Shown here: positions 17,219-24,356 of the stretch, one piece after another
How the letters are laid out: every line of letters starts with the position of its first letter
How positions within the stretch are numbered: the first letter of the stretch is position 1
Assembly: GCA_965119665.1 (NCBI GenBank)
Contig: OZ221974.1
Span: 1,550,001 to 1,614,000, forward strand
Length of the DNA stretch: 64,000 bases
Origin: Dialister sp900541485
Lineage (GTDB): Bacteria > Bacillota > Negativicutes > Veillonellales > Dialisteraceae
Direction of reading: 5' to 3'
Notes under the pieces: generated by a model
Database searches by the model: none
What the model was told of the DNA's origin: nothing
The model's input: the letters and a program-made list of their open reading frames with translations, nothing else
Program-made: the position numbers and the translations under genes

Positions 17219-18100
17219 ATGGAAAACAAAGAGGCATACGGGAAAAGTAAGAGTTTTATAAAAAATGAAAGACGGTCTTTTAAAGGCAGGAAATTTTCTT
17301 CCGGGAAATCAGGGAATAAAGGCTCTAAGCCCTCCTTTAAGAGAAGAAAACTTGAAGTAGGAAGCATCTATAGAGATCGGGAATTGGGAGAAGGAACGAT
17401 AACGGCAATTACAGAGGAAACAATAGCAGTTCGTTTTGGGGAGAGTGAGAAAATATTTCCCCGCCGGAAGAGAGAAGAACGAAAAAAAGATTCTCGTATT
17501 TCAGAAAAGAAAGTATTTGAAAAAAGAGAATATGCAAAGGATGACAGGAACCCGGTTTTTACGTTTGATACAACAGAAGACAGAAACAAAGAAAGTGAGA
17601 GCGATGTAAAGCGATCTCCTGTCAAGGTAGGACTTCATGTAAATGATGATGTATTAGGACTGGGAGTAGTAGGCCGTATTACCGAACGCGGCACTTATGT
17701 CACTTACGAAAGAACCGGTGAATTTGTTTTGTATCCCCTGGGGTTACCGCTAAAACTTATAAAAAGTGCTTTCCCGGAAGAAGATGTAAAGGAAAAGAGG
17801 GTTAAAAGGCAAAGACCTCTGAGAGAGGCAAGAACTTATAAAGTGTCACCGGAGGCAAAAAAAGAGGAGAAAAAAGAAGTTTTGCAAGGAGAAAAGCCGT
17901 CCCGTGGAAGGAAAGAAACAGGAAATGTTCATTACTTTGAACTGGCAGAAGGTACACGTGTCTTAAATAAGATATTTGGTACCGGCGTTATAAAAGAAAT
18001 CGGACAGGGAACGCTGCTTGTTGATTTCGAGGGAGAAATCAGGCGATTTTCTTATCCGGAAGCATTTGCCCGGGGCGAACTTGATGTCATAAGAGAATAG
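17219..18100 (+). CDS. Basic protein with three SH3/Tudor-like repeats
   Basis: The 293-aa product begins with a highly basic low-complexity tail (residues 1-45). Three related beta-rich repeats follow, at about 46-82 (EVGSIYRDRELGEGTI), 136-174 (KVGLHVNDDVLGLGVVGRI) and 242-280 (AEGTRVLNKIFGTGVIKEI), joined by charged Lys/Glu/Arg linkers. The repeated (F/L)GxG(V/T)(I/V) pattern resembles the Tudor-like C-terminal domain of UvrD/PcrA helicases, which binds RNA polymerase. A nucleic-acid or polymerase-binding role is inference. No full-length family is recognised. Confidence 0.78.
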   Translation: MENKEAYGKSKSFIKNERRSFKGRKFSSGKSGNKGSKPSFKRRKLEVGSIYRDRELGEGTITAITEETIAVRFGESEKIFPRRKREERKKDSRISEKKVFEKREYAKDDRNPVFTFDTTEDRNKESESDVKRSPVKVGLHVNDDVLGLGVVGRITERGTYVTYERTGEFVLYPLGLPLKLIKSAFPEEDVKEKRVKRQRPLREARTYKVSPEAKKEEKKEVLQGEKPSRGRKETGNVHYFELAEGTRVLNKIFGTGVIKEIGQGTLLVDFEGEIRRFSYPEAFARGELDVIRE

Positions 18101-18103
18101 ATT

Positions 18104-18135
18104 AAAAAATGTGGTAATAAAAGCCACATTTTTTT
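18104..18135 (+). terminator. Intrinsic terminator
   Basis: Stem AAATGTGG/CCACATTT extended by A/T pairs, with a 9-base loop and a run of seven T. Confidence 0.85.
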
Positions 18136-18234
18136 ATTTTTATCCGATTTATAATCTTATGCCTATGATATAATTAAATAAGTAATAAAATAATAGAAAT
18201 ATTAAAATTTAAAACTGATATATGGAGAGATTTA

Positions 18235-19293
18235 ATGGGTTTATTAGATGATACAGTGGCACGTATACGACCGCTGAATAAAGTTGTAATGGAAAAGGTA
18301 CAAGAACGATGGGAACGATTATATTTCGGCATGGGCGATTTGGGAAAGCTGAAAGAAATTGTTATCCGGTATGCAGCTGTTACAGAAGAAGTGATTCCTG
18401 AAGTTCCTAAATGTTGCATGGTTGTAGCGTGTGCAGATCACGGTGTATATGCACAGAAGGTCTCTGCATATCCGCAGTCTACTACGGTGGGAATGACAAA
18501 GGGATATCTGATTGCCAAAGGAGCATCCGCAAATGCCATGGCGCATTATTGCGGGGCAGATATGATTGTAGTCGATATGGGTATTAACCATGATATGTCA
18601 GATGTGCCCGGTATTTTAGATAAAAAAATTGCTTGGGGGACAAAAGATATTACCCGCGGACCGGCAATGACGAAAGAAGAGGCTATCCGATCTATAGAGG
18701 CGGGTATAGAGATAGTGGAGCAAAAAGTAAAAGAAGGCTATCGTGTATTTACCGTGGGTGAGATGGGAATTTCAAATACTACGTCTTCTGCCTGTATGAT
18801 TGGCGCGTTTAATCATTGGAATGCCATAGAAGTTACAGGGCGGGGTACAAATATTTCCGATGAAAGACTCAAACATAAAATAGAAGTAGTCCAAAAAGCA
18901 TTGGATATCAATCAGGCTGATCCTGATGACGGACTGGATGTTTTAGCGAAACTCGGAGGCTTTGAATTTGGTTGTATGACCGGAGTTATTCTGGGGGCAG
19001 CGGCTAACCGGTGTCTTACAATAATTGATGGATTTAATTCCACGGCCAGTGCTTTTGTGGCAAAAAAAATATCAAATGTGTCAATTCAATACTTGATGGC
19101 CTCCCATCTTTCTATGGAGCAGGCACACCGACGTTCATTGGAAAAATTAGGACTGTCGGAATATATTGATTTGGATATACGTTTAGGCGAGGCGGTAGGA
19201 GCAAGTATTCAGAAAAAGATATTAGATATGGCACTTACCGTATATAGAGAAAGTATGACTAAGGAGCAGGTACAGGCAGATGGGTCAAATTGA
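18235..19293 (+). CDS. Nicotinate-nucleotide:base phosphoribosyltransferase, CobT/ArsA-like
   Basis: Activates the lower ligand of cobamides by transferring phosphoribose from nicotinate mononucleotide to a base. The 352-aa product carries CADHGVY near residue 68, the phosphate-binding GEMGISNTTSSA at 175, the base-site IIDGFNSTASA near 263, and RLGEAVGAS with the probable catalytic Glu319. All are CobT family landmarks. The next gene is a divergent CobT paralogue in tandem, overlapping by 14 bases, which is the arrangement of arsA-arsB in Sporomusa. Either CobT or ArsA is therefore possible. Confidence 0.88.
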   Translation: MGLLDDTVARIRPLNKVVMEKVQERWERLYFGMGDLGKLKEIVIRYAAVTEEVIPEVPKCCMVVACADHGVYAQKVSAYPQSTTVGMTKGYLIAKGASANAMAHYCGADMIVVDMGINHDMSDVPGILDKKIAWGTKDITRGPAMTKEEAIRSIEAGIEIVEQKVKEGYRVFTVGEMGISNTTSSACMIGAFNHWNAIEVTGRGTNISDERLKHKIEVVQKALDINQADPDDGLDVLAKLGGFEFGCMTGVILGAAANRCLTIIDGFNSTASAFVAKKISNVSIQYLMASHLSMEQAHRRSLEKLGLSEYIDLDIRLGEAVGASIQKKILDMALTVYRESMTKEQVQADGSN

Positions 19294-20302
19294 AATGTTA
19301 GATAAAAATATTATAGAAGCTTGCCGGCTCTATGTGGATAATCTGATAAAACCTCTTCATGCATTGGGGAAGCTGGAAGACATGGCAGTCAGACTTGCAG
19401 GAATTACAGAAACAGTTAAGCCGCGTCAAATAAAGAAAGCTGTTGTTGTAGTGGCAGGAGATACAGCGGTCGATAAGGAAAATGAAACGGGCGGAAAACA
19501 AAGTCTTCTTGAATTCCGGGCATTGGCAAAAGGACTTGCTCCTGTAAGTGCGGTCGCAAGAATGATGGAGATTCCTTTATATTTGGTTGATGCAGGTCTT
19601 GAATCGGATACAACCGGGATTGAGGGGGCTCTTGTAAAAAAAGTTATTAAAGGGACGCATCGCGGTAATCGTGCTATGACTCGGGAGCAGGCGGCAGAAG
19701 CTATCACGTTAGGAATGTCTGTAGCAAGAAGCCTGGCGGCTCAAGGCGTAAATGCAGTGGGATTGGGAAGTATTGGTGAAAGAGCAATGCTTTCCGCATT
19801 GGGTGTTACGGCTGCTATTATGAAAGATGAATTACAAAAAAATGCAAAACAAAATGGTATCTCCATAGAAATTAAGGAAATCGGAGAACTATCAGATGAT
19901 CCTGTCGAATTTCTGGGAAAAGTAGGTTCTGCGGAGATTGCAGTTCTTTTTGGCTTGGTGGTCCAAGCGGCAAAAGAAAAAATGGCAATAGTTTTTGATA
20001 ATGCGGTCACAGGTGCAGCAGTTCTTGCGGCGGTAGAGACGTATCCGGTCATCAATGAATATGTTTTTCCCTCTGCGTCTTATGAAGAGCCTGTACATCA
20101 GATGCAGATGAAAAGATTAGGAATGAAACCGTTTTTGCATTATGATTTCACTTTAGCAGAGGGATTTGGTTCCGCCATGGGGCTATCTCTTTTGGATGCG
20201 TCTCTGGACATGCTGAACGTGATGAAAACTTTTGGTGAAGGCGGTGTAGACGTGGCTGAAGACGGCCCCGGAAAAGATCGCCAAAGAGAGGACGTGAGAT
20301 AA
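19280..20302 (+). CDS. Divergent CobT-family protein, ArsB-like
   Basis: The 340-aa product aligns along its length with CobT (KLEDMAVRLAGITETVKP; VVVVAGDTAVDKE for the usual ADHGV region; NAVGLGSIGERAM at about 159-170 where CobT has GEMGIGNTT; LAEGFGSAMG near 293 keeping a Glu). The phosphate-binding loop is altered and the base-site DGFxSxA is replaced by DNAVTGAAV. This pattern fits the partner subunit of an ArsAB heterodimer with a vestigial active site. The start at 19280 overlaps the upstream gene. Confidence 0.75.
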   Translation: MGQIEMLDKNIIEACRLYVDNLIKPLHALGKLEDMAVRLAGITETVKPRQIKKAVVVVAGDTAVDKENETGGKQSLLEFRALAKGLAPVSAVARMMEIPLYLVDAGLESDTTGIEGALVKKVIKGTHRGNRAMTREQAAEAITLGMSVARSLAAQGVNAVGLGSIGERAMLSALGVTAAIMKDELQKNAKQNGISIEIKEIGELSDDPVEFLGKVGSAEIAVLFGLVVQAAKEKMAIVFDNAVTGAAVLAAVETYPVINEYVFPSASYEEPVHQMQMKRLGMKPFLHYDFTLAEGFGSAMGLSLLDASLDMLNVMKTFGEGGVDVAEDGPGKDRQREDVR

Positions 20303-21069
20303 TGAAAGCTGTATTTATCCGTTGTTACGGTAAATTAATACCTGATATGCTTGTAGGCGGTCTTATTGACATGGGTGTACCGCCTGAATATCTGAAAGCA
20401 AAATTAAAAGAAGCGGGATTACCTGACGATTTTATTGAAAAATCAATTCCTCATGCACAGGTATCAGCCCATTATTTTCATGTGCCTGAAAAAGCAGATA
20501 AGCCGCTATTACTCAGGCAAGGCGATTTATACAGGCAGTGGCGTGAAATTTGCACAAAAGCAGCTCCCGAATGGGAAGTTCCGGGGTGGAAAGTATTTTC
20601 TTCTTTGGCGGCAGGAGCATCGGATGCACTGGATGAAATTCCGGCGAACATCATTAATTTACAACGTTGCGAAGTAAAAGAGGAACATTTAATATCCTTA
20701 TACTGTTTTTTTGCTGCTCTCGATTATTTGGGCGTAGAATCACTCTTTACCTGTCCATTTTCTGTAATTCCGGGAAAGAGTGAAATGGCCAGGACAACGG
20801 AAAAAATAATGATTCATGCTGTTTCTACCACGGGAGAAGCAATATCGGCTGAAGATATTAATCCGTTTGCCGCAGCCATGATAGAAGGGCTTTCTGCCGG
20901 GTATATACCTATGGATGGAAGATTCTTGGTTGATAAAACTGCTTATGGAAGTGCCAGTGCGGTGAAACCGACAGGCGAGTCAACAGTGGCGGTATACTTG
21001 GGATATTTTACTGACCGGGAAGATTCCATATTTAGCCGTCATTTGAAAGTTTTCGGTATGGATGTGTAA
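20302..21069 (+). CDS. Short LarC-like (DUF111) protein
   Basis: The 255-aa product has the LarC landmarks PDMLVGGLIDMGVPPEYL near residue 14, ALDYLGVESLFTCPF near 139 and INPFAAAMIEGLS near 179. LarC installs nickel in the lactate racemase cofactor as a CTP-dependent cyclometallase and usually has about 400 residues. Here the C-terminal third is absent and the classic SGISGDM start is replaced by CYGKLIPDM. It overlaps the preceding CobT-like gene by one base. A metal- or cofactor-related role alongside cobamide synthesis is inference. Confidence 0.7.
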   Translation: MKAVFIRCYGKLIPDMLVGGLIDMGVPPEYLKAKLKEAGLPDDFIEKSIPHAQVSAHYFHVPEKADKPLLLRQGDLYRQWREICTKAAPEWEVPGWKVFSSLAAGASDALDEIPANIINLQRCEVKEEHLISLYCFFAALDYLGVESLFTCPFSVIPGKSEMARTTEKIMIHAVSTTGEAISAEDINPFAAAMIEGLSAGYIPMDGRFLVDKTAYGSASAVKPTGESTVAVYLGYFTDREDSIFSRHLKVFGMDV

Positions 21070-21177
21070 CTTTTAGAGAAATAAGGATAAACTTAGTGCC
21101 CTAAATTTCTGTAAGTATCATTGACATAGAAAAAACCATATGGTAAAGTAGTGACTATGATGTCATTTGTCAAGAGT

Positions 21178-21200
21178 TCCGTTTATGGAAATGACGGAAT
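21178..21200. repeat. Small inverted repeat in the intergenic region
   Basis: TTCCGT and ACGGAA flank 11 bases, about 15 bases upstream of the tRNA promoter. It has no T run, so a terminator is unlikely; a protein-binding site is possible. A further TTGACA at 21122 has no good partner -10. Confidence 0.3.
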
Positions 21201-21215
21201 TGTTACAGAATTTGC

Positions 21216-21243
21216 TTGACAAATAACAAAGCAATGATATAAT
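21216..21243 (+). promoter_or_regulatory. Sigma-70 promoter of the ten-tRNA cluster
   Basis: A perfect TTGACA (21216-21221) and TATAAT (21238-21243) are 16 bases apart, 22 bases before the first tRNA. Confidence 0.9.
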
Positions 21244-21264
21244 AATATCGTTGCTGACACAGAT

Positions 21265-21339
21265 GCGGAAGTAGCTCAGTGGTAGAGCACAACCTTGCCA
21301 AGGTTGGGGTCGCGGGTTCGAGTCCCGTTTTCCGCTCCA
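21265..21339 (+). tRNA. tRNA-Gly (anticodon GCC)
   Basis: Acceptor GCGGAAG pairs with TTTCCGC. The anticodon stem CAACC/GGTTG encloses TTGCCAA, anticodon GCC. T-loop GTTCGAGT; CCA encoded. Confidence 0.94.
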
Positions 21340-21374
21340 TTAGATAGTTTCATCCTTGCGGATGTACTATAAAT

Positions 21375-21450
21375 TCCTGAATAGCTCAGCCGGTAGAGCG
21401 CGTGACTGTTAATCACGATGTCGCAGGTTCGAACCCTGCTTCAGGAGCCA
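21375..21450 (+). tRNA. tRNA-Asn (anticodon GTT)
   Basis: Acceptor TCCTGAA/TTCAGGA, anticodon loop CTGTTAA, T-loop GTTCGAAC, G discriminator and encoded CCA. Confidence 0.95.
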
Positions 21451-21452
21451 AT

Positions 21453-21527
21453 AGGGGTATCGCCAAGCGGTAAGGCAACGGACTCTGACTCCGTCATTCG
21501 TAGGTTCGAATCCTGCTACCCCTGCCA
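21453..21527 (+). tRNA. tRNA-Gln (anticodon CTG)
   Basis: Acceptor AGGGGTA/TACCCCT, anticodon loop CTCTGAC giving CTG, T-loop GTTCGAAT, G discriminator and CCA. CTG reads CAG codons; a TTG isoacceptor must lie elsewhere. Confidence 0.93.
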
Positions 21528-21532
21528 AATAT

Positions 21533-21608
21533 GATCCATTAGCTCAGTCGGTAGAGCACTTGACTTTTAATCAAGGTGTCCCGCGTTCGAGTCGCGGATG
21601 GATCACCA
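21533..21608 (+). tRNA. tRNA-Lys (anticodon TTT)
   Basis: Acceptor GATCCAT/ATGGATC, anticodon loop CTTTTAA, T-loop GTTCGAGT, CCA encoded. Confidence 0.95.
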
Positions 21609-21613
21609 TTTAT

Positions 21614-21688
21614 GGCCTGTTCGTCAAGTGGTTAAGACACCGCCCTTTCACGGCGGGTTCGCGAGTTCGAATCTCGCACAGGTCACCA
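21614..21688 (+). tRNA. tRNA-Glu (anticodon TTC)
   Basis: Acceptor GGCCTGT/ACAGGTC (one G-U at most), anticodon stem CCGCC/GGCGG with loop CTTTCAC, T-loop GTTCGAAT, CCA encoded. Confidence 0.95.
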
Positions 21689-21691
21689 AGT

Positions 21692-21767
21692 GGGCGATTA
21701 GCTCAGATGGGAGAGCGTCTGCCTTACAAGCAGAATGTCAGCAGTTCGATCCTGTTATCGCCCACCA
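21692..21767 (+). tRNA. tRNA-Val (anticodon TAC)
   Basis: Acceptor GGGCGAT/ATCGCCC, anticodon loop CTTACAA, T-loop GTTCGATC, CCA encoded. Confidence 0.95.
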
Positions 21768-21771
21768 AAAC

Positions 21772-21848
21772 GGCCCGGTGGTGTAGTGGTCTAACATGCC
21801 GCCCTGTCACGGCGGAGATCGTCAGTTCAAATCTGATCCGGGTCGCCA
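21772..21848 (+). tRNA. tRNA-Asp (anticodon GTC)
   Basis: Acceptor GGCCCGG/CCGGGTC, anticodon loop CTGTCAC, T-loop GTTCAAAT, G discriminator and CCA. Confidence 0.95.
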
Positions 21849-21855
21849 CAATTTT

Positions 21856-21931
21856 GCCTCGGTAGCTCAGTTGGTAGAGCAAAGGACTGAAAATCCTTGT
21901 GTCCACGGTTCGATTCCGTGCTGAGGCACCA
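21856..21931 (+). tRNA. tRNA-Phe (anticodon GAA)
   Basis: Acceptor GCCTCGG/CTGAGGC, anticodon loop CTGAAAA, T-loop GTTCGATT, CCA encoded. Confidence 0.95.
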
Positions 21932-21936
21932 TATTT

Positions 21937-22022
21937 GCGGCTGTGGCGGAATGGCAGACGCGCTACTTTGAGGGGGTAGTGATCTTTCGATCGTGTGAGT
22001 TCAAGTCTCACCAGCCGCACCA
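21937..22022 (+). tRNA. tRNA-Leu (anticodon GAG)
   Basis: Class II tRNA with a variable arm. Acceptor GCGGCTG/CAGCCGC, anticodon loop TTGAGGG, T-loop GTTCAAGT, CCA encoded. Confidence 0.93.
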
Positions 22023-22051
22023 TTCCTTATTTTTTCTTTACAATTTCATAT

Positions 22052-22136
22052 GCGGTTGTGGCGGAACTGGCAGACGCGCTATCTTCAGGCGGTAGTGGAG
22101 TAATCCGTGAGAGTTCAAATCTCTCCAACCGCACCA
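22052..22136 (+). tRNA. tRNA-Leu (anticodon CAG)
   Basis: Class II tRNA with a variable arm. Acceptor GCGGTTG/CAACCGC, anticodon loop TTCAGGC, T-loop GTTCAAAT, CCA encoded. It is closely similar to the preceding tRNA-Leu, suggesting local duplication. Confidence 0.93.
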
Positions 22137-22150
22137 ACCTCACAATAGTA

Positions 22151-22176
22151 AATCTCATCTGCGGATGAGATTTTTT
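22151..22176 (+). terminator. Intrinsic terminator of the tRNA cluster
   Basis: A perfect 9-bp stem (AATCTCATC and its complement) closed by TGCG is followed by six T. Confidence 0.9.
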
Positions 22177-22202
22177 ACGTTATTTTTCACTCATGCTATA
22201 AT
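22174..22202 (+). promoter_or_regulatory. Probable promoter of the potassium-uptake pair
   Basis: TTTACG (22174-22179) and a perfect TATAAT (22197-22202) are 17 bases apart, just after the tRNA terminator. Confidence 0.5.
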
Positions 22203-22236
22203 ACAGGTATTGAATCTACATATTTAGGAGCAGGAA

Positions 22237-23535
22237 ATGGGAAGATATATATTCCGGTGGTCACCGGCACGGATTGTTGCCACTGCGTTTTTTAGCGTCA
22301 GCTTTGTCGGATCGATTCTCTTATATTTGCCGGTTTCACATATGCCCGGGGTGGAAATTACTTATTTAGATGCTCTTTATACAGCTGTAAGCGCGATGTG
22401 TGTCACCGGATTATCTATTGTAGATACAGCAAAAGTTTTTAATTCTTTTGGACAGATCGTGTTGGCTGTATTGATTCAAATAGGTGGTCTTGGGGTCTCT
22501 ACCATGGGAGCAGGAGTTCTTTTAGCCTTGGGTAAGAAAATGGGGATGAAGGAACGAAGTCTTATTCATGATACGATGAAGCTCGACTCCTATTCAGGCG
22601 TTGTCCAATTTCTCCGAACACTGTTTGCTACTACCTTAATTATCGAGTTTATCGGTGCAATTTTAGGGTATTGGGTGTTCAGAAAGCATTATGAACCGCT
22701 GGAGGCTTTTGGTCTAAGTCTGTTTCATTCAATATCATCCTTTAATAATGCAGGACTTACTATTTTATCGACAGACAGAAGCATGGCAATGTATGCTGAA
22801 GATCCGTTTATGCTTATTTTGACATTACTTCTTGTGTTTATGGGTGGATTAGGGTTTATTGTTATCCGTGAATGCTGGATAAAACACTTTGTTTGGCGCA
22901 AACTGAGCATGCATTCCCGGGTCTCTTTGTTTATGGCGGTATTGCTTTTGTTTGGCGGAGCAGTACTTTTAAAGGCTACAAATGACATTTCCTGGCTTGT
23001 CGCTTTTTTTAGCAGTCAGTCCGCAAGATCTGCCGGATATGAAGTATTTCCTTTTGAAGAGTGGTCACCGGCCGGACTTTTGGTTATGCTTATTTTGATG
23101 TTTATAGGAACATCTACCGGGTCTACCGGCGGAGGTGTCAGAACCAGTACAATTTTTGCACTTGTATTGGGGATACGCCGTGTTGCCACCAATGCACGGG
23201 CAGAGGCCTTTCATTATTCAATGTCGCCTATAGTATTCAGAAAAGCTGCGGTAGTTGTGCTTTTCGCTATTTCAGATATTATTATCAGTACATTTATTCT
23301 ATTGGTTATTTCACCGGGACTTACCTTGGCGGAAGCTTTTACTGAAATGCTGAGTGCATTTACGACAGTCGGTTTGTCTTTGGGGACAACAGCCTCTTTG
23401 AATGAATGGGGGAAATCTCTATCGATTCTGGTCATGCTGACAGGAAGAATTGGTCCTATTACGGTAGCAACTGCTTGGCACTTCTATGACGAAACCAGAG
23501 CACGATATCCGGAGGGAAATATTACTGTCGGCTGA
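22237..23535 (+). CDS. Trk/Ktr potassium uptake membrane subunit
   Basis: Inner-membrane K+ channel-like subunit of 432 aa with the four repeated M1-P-M2 units of the SKT superfamily. The filter-region motifs are visible as SAMCVTGLSIVDT near residue 50, SSFNNAGLTIL, FIGTSTGSTGGGVRTST and SAFTTVGLSLG. The length fits KtrB better than full TrkH (about 480 aa). AGGAGCAGGAA precedes the ATG. The cytoplasmic RCK partner follows at 23547. Confidence 0.93.
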   Translation: MGRYIFRWSPARIVATAFFSVSFVGSILLYLPVSHMPGVEITYLDALYTAVSAMCVTGLSIVDTAKVFNSFGQIVLAVLIQIGGLGVSTMGAGVLLALGKKMGMKERSLIHDTMKLDSYSGVVQFLRTLFATTLIIEFIGAILGYWVFRKHYEPLEAFGLSLFHSISSFNNAGLTILSTDRSMAMYAEDPFMLILTLLLVFMGGLGFIVIRECWIKHFVWRKLSMHSRVSLFMAVLLLFGGAVLLKATNDISWLVAFFSSQSARSAGYEVFPFEEWSPAGLLVMLILMFIGTSTGSTGGGVRTSTIFALVLGIRRVATNARAEAFHYSMSPIVFRKAAVVVLFAISDIIISTFILLVISPGLTLAEAFTEMLSAFTTVGLSLGTTASLNEWGKSLSILVMLTGRIGPITVATAWHFYDETRARYPEGNITVG

Positions 23536-23546
23536 TGGAGGGAGCT

Positions 23547-24239
23547 ATGTTTAGTTTTAGTACAAAAAAACCTGAAAATTTATCTTATGGAGTAGTAGGG
23601 CTTGGACGGTTTGGCTATATACTGGCTACAGAATTAGCTGCATACGGGTATGATTTGCTCGTCGTAGATACTGATGAAAGTATTGTCCAAGATCTTCGGT
23701 CTGTAACAGAAAATGCAATTGTCGTAGATGGTTATGATAAAAAATCATTAAAAGATTCAGGCGTAAAAAATTGCGATGTAGTCATTGTGTGCTTAGACGA
23801 GGAACTGGAAAAATCGCTCTTAGTTACTTTAAATTTGATTAATGCAGGTGTAAAAAAAGTCATTTCGATTGCAAATACATCAGAACATGGTGAAATATTA
23901 GAAAAACTCGGAGCGGAAGTTGTGTATCCGAAAAGAGATATGGCAGTCCGTTTGGCAAGTCGTTTAAGAGCAAATATGATTCTTGATTTTGTACAATTAA
24001 ATGAGCAAATTAATATATATAAAGCAATTTTACCTGAGGCACTTGAAGGACAAACTGTCAGCGGAAGCGGATTGCGTACGAAGTTTGAATTAAATATCAT
24101 TGCGATTCAGAATCGTGATGGGGTTAAAGACATGATTAGTCCGGGCTATGTTTTTCAAAAAGGAGATATACTTTTTTTGGCAGGAAGTAAAGAAGGATTT
24201 AAGGCACTTACCGAGTGGGTGGGGCGTAACGAGGAATAG
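23547..24239 (+). CDS. Trk/Ktr potassium uptake regulatory RCK subunit
   Basis: Cytoplasmic ring subunit that gates the K+ channel in response to nucleotides. The 230-aa product has the Rossmann motif GVVGLGRFG near residue 15, the acidic VVDTDE end of the second strand, and a C-terminal TrkA_C domain (LRTKFELNIIAIQN and GDILFLAGS). The ATG at 23547 was chosen over 23535 because GGAGGGAGCT lies directly upstream and 23535 would overlap the previous stop. Confidence 0.93.
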   Translation: MFSFSTKKPENLSYGVVGLGRFGYILATELAAYGYDLLVVDTDESIVQDLRSVTENAIVVDGYDKKSLKDSGVKNCDVVIVCLDEELEKSLLVTLNLINAGVKKVISIANTSEHGEILEKLGAEVVYPKRDMAVRLASRLRANMILDFVQLNEQINIYKAILPEALEGQTVSGSGLRTKFELNIIAIQNRDGVKDMISPGYVFQKGDILFLAGSKEGFKALTEWVGRNEE

Positions 24240-24247
24240 AATGTAAT

Positions 24248-24280
24248 AAAAAACCGAGTCACTTTGTGATTTGGTTTTTT
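24248..24280 (+). terminator. Intrinsic terminator
   Basis: A 15-bp stem (AAAAAACCGAGTCAC with its complement, two G-U pairs) with a TTT loop and terminal T run follows the RCK subunit gene. Confidence 0.88.
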
Positions 24281-24356
24281 ATTGTCTCGAAACAATAGGG
24301 AAAACGTGCAGTATGGTATAATTAAACATAAAATGAGCTTATTTTTGGAGGAAAGT

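Noticed and set aside
18136..18234. A cobalamin riboswitch upstream of the CobT-like genes
   Set aside because: Only about 100 AT-rich bases are available and none of the B12-box elements is visible.
21560..21865. Open frames across the tRNA cluster (both strands)
   Set aside because: They run through several complete tRNA genes and reflect tRNA sequence, not protein.
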